From positions 177,501 through 241,500 of the forward strand of contig CAUJNA010003068.1 of assembly GCA_963377175.1 (NCBI GenBank): 64,000 nucleotides of DNA, written 5' to 3'. The number at the start of each line of letters is the position of its first letter. Within the stretch, counting starts at the first letter, position 1. Made by a program: the position numbers and the translations under genes. Below, in pieces: positions 55,201 to 64,000 of this stretch. This stretch comes from Effrenium voratum. Its lineage: Eukaryota; Sar; Dinophyceae; Suessiales; Symbiodiniaceae. The notes beneath the pieces are model-generated. The model made no database searches. It was not told the DNA's origin and worked only from the letters and a program-made list of their open reading frames with translations.

Positions 55201-56023
55201 GAGTTTCGGGTGCAGCCGGTGGACTCGGAGTCTCAAGCCCCTTGCCGCGAGAGGCGAAAGTCCCACATGATGCGCGAGCAGACGGCAGAAGCAACCAGCA
55301 ACAGACCAAGTCGTCATTAGCATGGCCCAGCCAGTGGCCAGTTGTCTCACCAAAATCCCGCCCCCATTCAACAGGTCCATGCCTATCCGGGGCACAAGGA
55401 ATGTTGTTCATGGCACAGGAGCATGGGACAAAGCCGTTGTTGTGTTTTCAATTAGGGATAGCACGAAGCATGATGCATGGGACCCAGTGGGCGGACAGTT
55501 TATGGGCCGAGGCACAAACTAATTACAAAGGTTTAGAAGCCAGCACAGCCCTTTCCATTCCTGGCCAAGAGTAATCCCATAGTGAACAACATCGTGCACA
55601 ATAGATAAGTCAAGTATGCTTAGTCTGTTATTCAAGGCTCACACTCAGACTAGAAGACCACAAAATGCCTGGGCAGACGCAGCAGAATTTGATCTGGCTG
55701 CCGTCCCTCGGTGTACTAAAGCTTTGGCCTTTGTGGCATGGGTTCAACGTCCAGTCAAGGAATCAAGGTCCAGACAATGGCAGTCCAAATGGCCTCCTTT
55801 CTTTCTGCCAACACCAGCCGCTTCAAAACACCTGGGTCATGGCAGCATAATAGTGAGTTCTAGAGGTCAAGGAATAGGAAGGGCTGCGACATCCTCGGCC
55901 CGTGACCTCACTGGCCTGAATCAGATGCTGGCCCGAGGTCTTGGTGCGGTCAGCCAGCCGCCTGGGCTACCTGGACCTTGGGGTGAACGCCAAGCGTCTG
56001 AACTGGATCTCCCAGCGGCTCAG
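52142..56023 (+). CDS. DUF1499-domain protein, probably thylakoid lumen
   Basis: Exons in phase: 52142-52244, 53663-53813, 54390-54528, 55123-55218 and 55938-56023. The first exon carries a twin-arginine signal (ASRRALVGLALAPHAALAF), which is Arg-Arg, a hydrophobic core and an A-x-A cleavage site, followed by ENRVREA, the usual mature start of plastid-lumen members. DUF1499 landmarks follow: CKAAPNCFSS, EHYLKPWSFPG, EKALADLEQVLKAYPPGQQ, YIYVQFESLKKGYIDDVEF and VRSASRLGYLDLGVNAKRLN. DUF1499 has no proven reaction, so none is assigned. Donors are GA, GC, GC, GT and GC. The start codon (with any plastid transit peptide) and the last few codons are not found. A gap in homology between the fourth and fifth exons may hide one more exon. 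Confidence 0.82.
52304..52411 (+). mobile_element. MITE-like element, second full copy
   Basis: 108 bp with GGCTGTGGGTCAAAA at the left and TTTTGACCCATGGCC at the right. It is closely similar to 29148-29256. It lies 59 bases after the splice donor of the first DUF1499 exon. Confidence 0.65.
53663..53813 (+). CDS. DUF1499 exon: CKAAPNCFSS motif
   Basis: Encodes KAASTFPKRQTLRQVKGPKS, a Pro/Gly linker and TLAGCKAAPNCFSSAAEDE. C-x4-NC-x-SS is the N-terminal signature of DUF1499. The donor is GC at 53814. Confidence 0.85.
54390..54528 (+). CDS. DUF1499 exon
   Basis: Encodes HYLKPWSFPGPPEKALADLE, then QVLKAYPPGQQDIDGGGFQI. The split Glu codon joins the previous exon (AEDE-HYLKPW). The donor is GC at 54529. 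Confidence 0.85.
55123..55218 (+). CDS. DUF1499 exon
   Basis: Encodes GQGYIYVQFESLKKGYIDDV, then EFRVQP. This is the central beta strands of DUF1499. The donor is GT at 55219. Confidence 0.85.
55938..56023 (+). CDS. DUF1499 exon, C-terminal signature
   Basis: Encodes VLVRSASRLGYLDLGVNAKR, then LNWISQRL. RSASRxGYxDxGxNxxR is the most conserved block of the family. GC follows at 56024. Confidence 0.9.
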
Positions 56024-57511
56024 GCTTGGCTGTTCCGACCCCCAGACAAGAATGGTAGGAGAATTGAACCTCCCCACCAGGGAGATGATTCCCCTTATTT
56101 GTTTTTCCCTCAACCGGACAAGTTGCAGCCTCACACCAAAACAGCTCGGTTGCCAGGGACCGCGGCTGGGCGGCCCCAAAGATCACAGCGGAGCTCTTCC
56201 CCAGGCGGGACTTGACCTCGATGTGGCACCCAAATCCCCAAATCCCTGCAGCTTCCCTGCCAAAAGTGGTCAACTCCAAAGAGGGCCCTCGTTTTGCACC
56301 GGGGTCACTGGGCAATCGGCGAAGGCCCAGTATTGTTGACAACTTCCAATTTGTGTGCTGGATTGGTCAACTTCAACTCGATTTGAGACCATTGTCTTCT
56401 TTATTTTGTATGAAATGGCAACTTGTGAATTGTGAATGATGCTTGAGTGCTTGTTAACTTACGTACGTTTATAAATCAGCAAGGCAAAGCTATGCATAGC
56501 TTTTTAGTTCAATGTGATAAAATCGTAACGGAACCTGGATCACTTGCCAGTGGCCGCTGCATTTGCCGCGTGATTCTTGCAGCGCCAACGATTTGCGAAG
56601 CTGGAGACAGACGTTTCAGTCATGCTTCCATGTCTCCCAGGTATGCGAGTGAGAATCGCTGAAGTGCTGCTTTGGCACAAAAGAGCATAGCCGCTTGCAA
56701 GCGGCTGCATTGCAGATGGATTCATGGGAGCGCTGAAGCATGTGCATGTGAAATGTCAGAAGCAGCTTCGTTTGGTGTGACTACCGACTGAATCAAGCCA
56801 TCGGGCGAAGTGGCCGCTTTAAGCCATTGGGCTTAGTGGCCGCTTAAGCCATGGCCGGGCTGCGATTTGAATCGGTCTCGGCCGGCAGCTTGGCTGATTT
56901 GGCTGAAAGGCGTGTCAGTCCCGGGTGTTTTGTCATGAAGGCCACTCCCCCAGACGGCAGCACACTGAATCGCTTGTTTGCTAGCAGGTTCAGAGGAGCA
57001 TTCGATGATGCAGTCAGGTCAGATTTTAGCGGGAGGACTTGCCTGGCAGCTTAAGGTTCGATTCCGGCCCAGCGCCTCACTGGGACCCAGTCACTTCCGC
57101 AACAGCAACAGTGTTGAGCAGATGTTTGTCAAGACCCTCCAAGCTTCCCTGCAGTAAGAGAAGCATTGATCAATGTGCATGATGTTGAGCCCGTTAAACA
57201 ATCGGAGCGGCAGCTTCCATGTCTACGTCATGAACGATTCACAGGAGCCCAACAGACTTGCAGCAGCCCCGGCTCCGACTTGCTCATCTCTTGCATGCTT
57301 CCGTGTGGGCAATCCAAGGCAGCCTTAGCGTCTCGGAGCCAGTCGAGTACAATGTCCGCGCACTCGACTTAGATGGCTTCAGCACTAGCTGGAGGCTTGG
57401 TCTGTTGTAACCAAAATCAACCAGTTTACAACTATTATGTTGCAGTTCCAGGATTGTTTTCCCTGGAATCGCTTGGACCAGTCCGAGTTATCGTCCAGGT
57501 TCTGTTCTCAG
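56024..57511. other. Spacer or intron, no exon assigned
   Basis: The 3' end of the DUF1499 gene and the 5' end of the hydratase gene must lie here, but neither start nor stop was recognised. Confidence 0.5.
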
Positions 57512-57585
57512 GCATTCGTTTTGACACTGAGGATTTGATTATCTATGCGCTGGGCATCGGCTCTAGCGACCTGCGCTATGTTTAC
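57512..57585 (+). CDS. Hydratase exon, N-terminal hot-dog start
   Basis: Encodes [20 protein letters not shown], then RYVY, the standard opening of MaoC/hydratase-2 proteins (DVILYALGIGA). The donor is GA at 57586. Confidence 0.85.
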
Positions 57586-60500
57586 GATCCTTCAGCTGCA
57601 GTGAAGACCAGCCACCGGTACCCCAAGTGAAACACCGTCCACAGGACTTCTTGGCTGAGTTGCTGGCGTGAGACATTCTGATTTTTGTTCGTGTGCCAGT
57701 GCCTGAGTGATGGACCTTGTCCAAGGAGAAGCATCCGGACTTTGCAGCGTTTCCGACCTTTCCCGTGGCTACCCGGCGCTGCTATCGTGTTGGGCCATTT
57801 GTGTGTTTGCTTGCATGTGCGTGGGAACGGGAGGTGCGTTTGTTCGATGTGGATGGATGCATGAGACAGAGAAGGTGCCTCAGCACCTGAGTTGTTCAAA
57901 ACGGGTGGCTCATGGCCTTTGTGGAAACCGTCATAACATCAGAGCTGGTATGCTGGAAGCTGGCCAATCCCCAACCATGGCAAGATGTTTGGACGAAAGG
58001 CTGCAACCCCTCGGAAAACGTGACCTCATGTTTTTGTCTGATGAGATGCAGATTGCATGCGATGTGCCATGATTTATTCGATTTCGAATCAGCCACTTCC
58101 CATTGGTTCATTGAACGCCAATCGCTCCGTGTAGTAGTAAATACTCCCCGCACCCAAGAAAGCCGGAATTCTCTGGGGAAATCCGCGAAATCGGCAGGTT
58201 TAATATTGGTTTAGAATTGGCGGATTCTACATGTAGTATTGGGGATCTGGGGGTCTGGGAGAAACGATATTTATTAGTAGGGTGCATTTGTTTATAGGGG
58301 GAAGATATTACTGAATGCAAGCATGCGACTTCCGACACGCTCTCACGAGAGTTCTTTTTGGGAGAGCATGAGGTGCTCTACTACAAGGGTACATCCTTCG
58401 ATGCGCTGCCATTTCCTTCCCCTATCCTGGTGGCGTCCTTAGTTTTCGTTTCGGGAGCTGCGCTATGCCGATGTTTCCTTGGATGGCAAGCCAGGTATCC
58501 AACACAGAAAACAGTTCGTGGCAATCAGCTCCTTCTGCGCTTGGAGCCATACGCAGATCCCGGGGACAGCGGAAGGGTGCCTTGCTATTGTGAATGCTTG
58601 GAATGGTGAGCACTCAGCACGGTCAATCTTCGTTGCCTGGTTGTTCCCTTATATTCCCTTCGTGCTGTTCTTGGCACAGAGCACAGGCTGACTTTGTGTC
58701 CTCAACTGTGGGTTCCGCTGGGCCGCATGTTTGTCTGTTTGGGGCATGCCGCAAGCCCGCCAGGCTGCCTTTCCTTCACCCCCGATGAAGAATGTGAAGG
58801 TCTGGTTGGACGCGGGCGTCACCATTGAGCGCCTCGCCGACCTGCCAACGGCTGGCCGGATGAAGGTCGAGGGTGGCGTGGCCTCGGTCCACAGGAAGGG
58901 CAAAGGCGCGGGTCGCGAGAGATGAACTTTGATGCCTGTGGTATGAGAGAAAGTGTATCAAAGTGTGAGAGCATCGACTTGCAGCGTTGCCTCGTGGAGT
59001 TCGGTAGACACCAACCCACAAGTGTGTTACTGTAACAGCGATGATCGAGCTAAGCCTTGGGTCCTTGACGCCAGAAAGCGGTGTCCCAAATTTCCCAGAC
59101 TGCAATGCAGGCAGGTCAAATAGAGGCTCTGCCTTTTGTGGGGACTTGCTTGTAACAGGCTTCAAAGCGGTCTCGGTTGGAGTTGGACATTTGGTTTTTC
59201 GCTGCAAAGACCGGCCAGCCCAGACGCGCAAGTGCTTCTTTTTGTTGTGTGTGTGTGTGTGTCAAACCTGGGGACGCACTTTGGCCTCATTTCAGTAGGA
59301 AAGCGATACGAATTCACCATATTTATATACCTGCTTCCGACATACATGCCATGGTTTGTAAGAAGGGTACCTTCTTGTGGCAGATCAAAGCTGAAAGAAA
59401 AAGGCCCAGCGCAAGGAGAATCGGGCCAAGACCTTGAGATCTTGCGCGCTCCAGCCCTCAAAGCATGCTTTGAGGGTTGGTGAGCGCAAAGTCTCAAGGT
59501 CTTGGCCTGATTCACCTTGTATTTTGGGACCTCCAGCCCTAAGTTCACATTTGCATTTCTCCCAAAGAGACAAGGAACACGCATCTCGAGTCTCGAGAGG
59601 CGCCTTTCTGGAGAAGCTGCACGAGCTCAAGGATGAGGTGAGGGGCTTGGGACTTGTTGGAGGCTGGTCGACCCTCTAAGGGCTAGGGACGAAGGCCTCG
59701 AATCCTCCATGGTTTCGACCACGGCCGCAGAGGGCATCCCATGGCAAACGATCTGGGGCGGGTTGCATGTATTCCAAGTGGAAGAAGTGTGGCATAGAGG
59801 ATGCTGCTTGCAAAGTCGCATCATCAGCTGTTTAGAAGTTCAGAGCATTTCAGAACTCTGCTTGCAATGGCTAACACAATGTTGTCTTCCAAGAAGCAGT
59901 CCTGGGGTCTTTGAGGCGGGCAAAGTCTACTACCGCATGATCGACGCGTCCTTTTGCGTGGGCGCCACCGACTTTGAGGAGTTCGGGCAACAGCTGACGA
60001 CGCTGGTTCAAATGCCCAAGCGGAGCCCTGAGAAGCGGCGGGAGACCAAGTTGGAGGCGGGGCCAGCCGAAAAACGCGAGGGCCTTGGTCGGGCGTGCGA
60101 CTCGACAAGTTTGGGTGCTGCTTGGGTTGCCATGTTGGATTGCACATCGAGCTAGGGGCGCCTTAGAAGATGTGGTGCTTATAGCATAATTACCCATCTT
60201 CTTGTGAGAGTTGTGCCGCCCGACTTGTAGCATGGCTGTGCCTTGATGGATCTTGACAATCAATACCGGCCCCATGTCAGCATTCCGAGAGCAAGCGGGA
60301 TTTGCGCGAACGGGATTTGCGCGCATTCGCCCCCGTGCACCTTTGAGGAGCGTGCCGCCATGATCTACCGCCTCTCAGGCCGCGCCCAGAACACTGGTCC
60401 TGTGTTTACCCCCACCCTCCACACATGCCACTACTAGATGGTAGGGACAAGCCTTGATGACTTGTTGGTCCTTCTCACTTTGCAAGAAGGAGCTGGTTGC

Positions 60501-61952
60501 TAGACTTGGGCAACAAAATGGCCATGGGTTCATGCCAGCTAGTAGCGACGGATTGTGTTTTTGGGCAGCAGCCTGCGACTTTGCACTCGTCGTCAGGTGA
60601 CTACAACCCTCTTCACCTGGATCCCGAGTTTGCCAAAACGGCTGGCTTTGAGACTCCCATCGTCCATGGGAAGTGCACTTTGGGCCACACTGCGCGATGC
60701 CTGCTTCTGGGACCAGAACACGACACACGGAGAGAATGATGCCCTGATGTCTTTGTTGAAAAAACCCTTTTCAAAGACCAGACGATTTCGTGCACAACTT
60801 TCTTGCCCCCAAGCAGGCCTTTGGGCTGTGTATCGCTTTTGGAGAGGGAGCTAAAGCTCTACCCCACCGTACCTGGGTTGGCCATGGACAGACCTGTCGA
60901 GCGCGTCACGCGCGTCGCGCGCGCGTGGGGTGCGTAGGCTGGACACCTTGGCCGGGGGCGACCACCGGCGCTTCCGGAGCCTCGCGCTCCGCTACTCGTC
61001 CCCGGTAATCCCGGGCCAGACGCTGGTGGTGGAGATGTGGGAGACGAATGCGCCGGAGGATCCGTTTTGGGGAAGGGGGGGGAGGAAGGGGAAGGGGGAG
61101 GTCAGGATTAGTTGGGCGGGGCGGTTTCCCTTTGCCTTTGAACCACCATTTCGAGTTCAGGAGTTCAGCAATCCGCATGCCTATGGCAGATTTCTGGCAG
61201 ATTGCCACGGGCTACAGCAAGTATTGAATTTTGAGTTGCAACCTCCCGTGGTTCCGTTTTCATTTGTTTAGCAGGCGCAATACATCTCATGCAGGTGGTG
61301 CAGGGTGTGCAGAATTTGTGGAGCCACCTGCACTCCGTTTTGAGACGTCTAACTTGTTCAGCATTTGGCGAGCTACGAGAGTATCATCATTGAAGTGTAA
61401 CAGCTAACGTATTCTATTTGACAACAGTCTATGAGCTTGTTCTCCAAGAAATCATAACGCCAGCGTAGAGCATAAACTTTGCAGACCCGGCAAATGTCAT
61501 CAGAGTAGATGTCTCCACTAGCTGTGAATGCCTGCTTGGCACAAATGAGCGGCTCGCGAAACCTTGATAGATGATTGACAAAGGATTGGTGTCACCCTCA
61601 ATGGCAGTTTTTCTGAATGATTTGAGTGATGGTTCCAATGTAGAGAGGCATGCCCATCAGCATGTAAAAAGCTCTTCAACTGTCTTTATCAACATCTAGA
61701 ACATGTGTCATTTTAATCTTGGGCGCGGATGTATTGATAGTGGTTGCCCTCCACAAGTGATGCATGCGACGAAATGGGGACACCTCATCAAGCAGGGCTT
61801 TGTTCATCCATGGTGCCCATCGGAGCTAGATCCCAGGTTTGGGGCACAGTCACAGCCGTGAGGAGTATCTCTTCCAGGTCCTGGTCAAAGAGACGGGCAA
61901 GGTTTGCGTGAGCAACGGGCGCCTGCTGCTTCATGCTGCCAGCAGGTTGTGA
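57512..61952 (+). CDS. Peroxisomal-type enoyl-CoA hydratase 2 (MaoC-like, double hot-dog)
   Basis: Exons: 57512-57585, 58367 to about 58420, 58800 to about 58907, 59916-60056, 60348-60378, 60598-60694, 60938-61040 and 61863-61952. The product hydrates trans-2-enoyl-CoA to (3R)-hydroxyacyl-CoA in beta-oxidation. The N-terminal hot-dog domain shows [30 protein letters not shown] and HRKGKGA. The C-terminal domain carries the hydratase-2 motif [17 protein letters not shown], with catalytic Asp and His, then [16 protein letters not shown] and [13 protein letters not shown]. The protein ends HAASRL, and SRL is a type 1 peroxisomal targeting signal. From 59916 to the stop all exons join in phase (donors all GC or GA). 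No dehydrogenase or SCP2 domain of multifunctional enzyme 2 was seen. Two N-terminal links and the start codon are missing. Confidence 0.87.
58367..58420 (+). CDS. Hydratase exon (3' border uncertain)
   Basis: Encodes [15 protein letters not shown], equivalent to YEGHPEFEALPTF. It follows RYVY in phase 0. Confidence 0.6.
58800..58907 (+). CDS. Hydratase exon
   Basis: Encodes [20 protein letters not shown], then [13 protein letters not shown]. This matches HGEQ-x-IEI-RPLPTAG and VYDKGKGA of the family. Confidence 0.75.
59412..59519. repeat. 108-base inverted repeat (long hairpin)
   Basis: Two arms of about 54 bases are symmetric about CAAAGCATGCTTTG (centre 59465/59466). Outer blocks CAAGGAGAATC/GATTCACCTTG and GGCCAAGACCTTGAGA/TCTCAAGGTCTTGGCC pair, the latter perfectly. 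It lies in a hydratase intron. Confidence 0.95.
59916..60056 (+). CDS. Hydratase exon
   Basis: Encodes [20 protein letters not shown], then EEFGQQL and [14 protein letters not shown], corresponding to the GELxxRNxxTxFxRGAGGFGG strand and the linker. The donor is GC at 60057. Confidence 0.75.
60348..60378 (+). CDS. Hydratase exon (31 bases)
   Basis: Encodes [10 protein letters not shown]; the split Gly codon completes [11 protein letters not shown]. The donor is GC at 60379. Confidence 0.85.
60598..60694 (+). CDS. Hydratase exon: catalytic motif
   Basis: Encodes [20 protein letters not shown], then [11 protein letters not shown]. It holds the catalytic Asp/His pair of hydratase 2. The donor is GC at 60695. 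Confidence 0.93.
60938..61040 (+). CDS. Hydratase exon
   Basis: Encodes [20 protein letters not shown], then [14 protein letters not shown]. It matches FKSIKVRFSKPVxPGQTLxxEMW. The donor is GA at 61041. Confidence 0.9.
61863..61952 (+). CDS. Hydratase last exon with peroxisomal signal SRL
   Basis: Encodes [20 protein letters not shown], then LLLHAASRL and TGA at 61950-61952. It joins EMW-EEYLFQ in phase 0. Confidence 0.9.
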   Translation, partial: EYLFQVLVKETGKVCVSNGRLLLHAASRL

Positions 61953-64000
61953 CCGGACAAAGGGCCTGCTCGCTGCAGGGATGCCGGGGGTTGCGGGGGG
62001 GGGGGGATTTAAGATATCTTGGGTTCACAGCCCAGCGCTTCTCACTCGAGCTTGTGAGACTTGTTTTTTTTCCACTAGTGACGGAGGTGCGCTTTTCCGG
62101 GAGGGCAGGGAGGGGGCTGTAGGGAAGGCGCTGCATGTACTTCAGTAGCACCTTGACGCATGGATTGTTTCTGCAAGTTGCTCTGTAAACTGGACACGGG
62201 CAAGAGCAAAGGTTGAACCAAGTACAAGGATTCAAGAATGCCTTGAAGCAAGTACAAGGATTCAAGAATGCCTTGAATCAAGGTGTGCCACAGACAATTG
62301 TGAATAGATTGCTGGAATCTGCGGCCAACAAATTTCAGAACCCTTCCCCGCCCGCCGTCCTAGCGGCAAATGCACCTGGCTAAGTCCTTTCTTTTCTTCC
62401 GGAAAAAGAGGAGTCTCCACTGTCATCCTGCATAGTACTGCGTCACCCCTCGACAAGTGAGTCACAAGCCAAGATCAAAGAGCATGCACTCCTAGTGGTG
62501 GAAGAAGCACATTCTTTGTTGGCTGGTGGTTTGTGTCCAACGCGGGTCCTCGTTTGAAGAAACTCAGAACTGCCGCAACTGCCTTGTGCCAATTGGCATG
62601 GGCGGCGGTTTCACATGTCTAGCAGGTATCTCAACAAGGAACTGTCAATGGGCCAGCCAACAAAACAAGGCATTGCCTTCGTTTATGTTGTGTTGCATGG
62701 ACTCGCTATCCAGGATGCTTGAAACACATGGTACATGCTCGAGAGGTTGAAGCGATCTGAATGCCTAGCGATCCCGCCCGATCGCCGGCCTAAATTTTAG
62801 CAACTGCTCACAGATACGACATTCCCGTTCAAGCTTGTTCTTGTTCCCAATGATCGACACTGCAGAGAAAGCATGTGCAGTATGAGCTTGCGGGAGCAGT
62901 ATTTATGCAGCCATTGGGAGGTTTGATATTGTAGCATGCATTGGCCTGCTGAAGGTTGCTGCTTTGCCGCCGACCTCTAAGAATAACGAGCCTTTTTGTT
63001 TGTATCCAGTTCCATTCTGACTCCCACAAGGCACCGGCACATGTGTTTTAGCAACACATTGCAATCGGTTGATGGTCACCCCTCAGCTCCTTCAACATGA
63101 GAGACATGGTGAATGCCGGCACCTCAGGACGGTCTTGCGACTTCTACATGCCCTTTGTACATTGTTCTGGAAACTTGACCCTGGCATTTGCAGAAATCGA
63201 GCAGTTCTAGACGTGGAGAAGGGCTCTCTTTACATGTTGTTGCGTGATGCATTGTTTCAGAAAATCACCTCGCAAGGGGTGAAGCGGATGAGTGCATGTT
63301 GCTCGCCATGAGCAGCAAGGATCCTGAGCCTTGGGCGGTGCTCAGGTCCGGTCATCTCGGCTCCGGCTTGGCCCGGGCGCCCAAGATTGATCAACCCGTC
63401 TTGTCCCAGGTTTATGATGATTGGTGGGTATTTGTTTTCTTCCATCATATTTGTTTATTCTATCAGCTGACCCTCCCTGGGTCGAATGATTCTTCGAGCC
63501 TGCTGTCAAATAGTCTCCCATCCATCAAAAGTACATTCGGTCAAAGTAATGTGAGCGCCAATGTTTCCTTCCCACTGATGAGCCACCGCGAATAGCCGGG
63601 TTGAGCAGCCATTTCTGGCGGCGGGGTCCACTTTTGCTTTGCTCGTTGGAGGGAAACCAACCAGCATTAGGGCCCTGATTTCAGCACAGCCACATACCCA
63701 CCACACCCACCACACCCACCACACCCACCACACCCACCACACCCACCACACCCGCCACACCCACCACACCCACCACACCCACCACACCCACCACACCCAC
63801 CACACACCCACAGTGAGCCCCTCCAAGGCTGGCCCGGAAGTCTGCTGCTGCCCGGCCCTCAGCCCTTGCCCGTGGATCCAGGCGGCGCTGTCCAAACATA
63901 GGAGCCACCATGTCCAGTGAAGGCTGAGCCTGAGAATGGCAACAAGTTAAAGATTGTTCTCGTTTCAATCAGTTGCATGTGTTGCACTTCGCATAGTGCT
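61953..64000. other. Spacer, no gene recognised
   Basis: Contains a duplicated AAGTACAAGGATTCAAGAAT unit at about 62217-62276 and a few coding-like patches (63315-63405 and 63810-63920) that I could not assign. Confidence 0.5.
63693..63808 (+). repeat. (CACACCCAC)n minisatellite
   Basis: About 12 copies of a nine-base unit with one CACCCG variant. It creates the His/Thr and Val/Trp open frames on the two strands. Confidence 0.97.

Noticed and set aside
63639..63920. His/Thr-repeat protein
   Set aside because: It is the nine-base minisatellite read in frame. Flanking codons show no family match.
1..64000. Dinoflagellate spliced-leader relics, tRNA or rRNA genes, transposase or reverse transcriptase genes
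   Set aside because: I looked for leader-like TTTGGCTCAAG endings, tRNA-type cloverleaf boxes and polymerase or integrase motifs and saw none convincing; weak cases may be missed by eye.

Overview
The window looks like nuclear DNA of a dinoflagellate (a Symbiodiniaceae or Suessiales-like alga is the best guess; the species cannot be read from the sequence). Four observations support this. Conserved proteins are broken into many short exons whose introns mostly start with GC or GA rather than GT and end in AG|G. Every gene I could reconstruct lies on the + strand, as in dinoflagellate one-directional gene clusters. There is a broken copy of a dinoflagellate-type mitochondrial cox1. The introns and spacers are full of simple repeats. 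Most long open frames here are not genes; the real genes were found by chaining short conserved exons in phase.

Layout. About 0.5-3.9 kb: a SAM-dependent methyltransferase with a NPPW catalytic motif, in about six exons. 8.86-30.17 kb: one large gene of at least 32 exons. Its first 22 exons give an almost complete STT3, the catalytic subunit of oligosaccharyltransferase. The exons that follow continue in the same frame into about five cyanovirin-N-homology (CVNH) half-repeats, a mannose-binding lectin fold. The large STT3 intron at 20816-22977 holds an intact, intronless, bacterial-type C4-dicarboxylate/H+ symporter gene (dctA) on the same strand. 30.2-36.4 kb: spacer with low-complexity sequence and a cluster of stem-loops at 32.73-33.14 kb. 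36.41-39.75 kb: a satellite array of about nine 320-380 bp units with a two-unit higher-order period. 39.8-45.6 kb: spacer with a few exon-like stretches I cannot name. 45.64-46.54 kb: the frameshifted cox1 copy in AT-rich sequence. 46.5-52.1 kb: no gene recognised. 52.14-56.02 kb: a DUF1499 protein with a twin-arginine signal like that of thylakoid-lumen proteins. 57.5-61.95 kb: a peroxisomal-type enoyl-CoA hydratase 2 (MaoC/hot-dog) ending in the peroxisomal signal SRL. 62-64 kb: no gene recognised, plus a minisatellite.

How the genes relate. The STT3-CVNH product would join the enzyme that moves high-mannose glycans onto Asn-X-Ser/Thr in the ER with a lectin module whose known relatives bind the same high-mannose glycans. 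This is the main candidate for an undescribed system. The nested dctA is a probable bacterial acquisition. The other genes (plastid lumen, peroxisome, methyltransferase) show no obvious functional link and are probably neighbours only by position.

Limits. Exon borders were placed by eye from protein similarity remembered for each family, from AG acceptors and from phase agreement. No alignment or transcript data were used.
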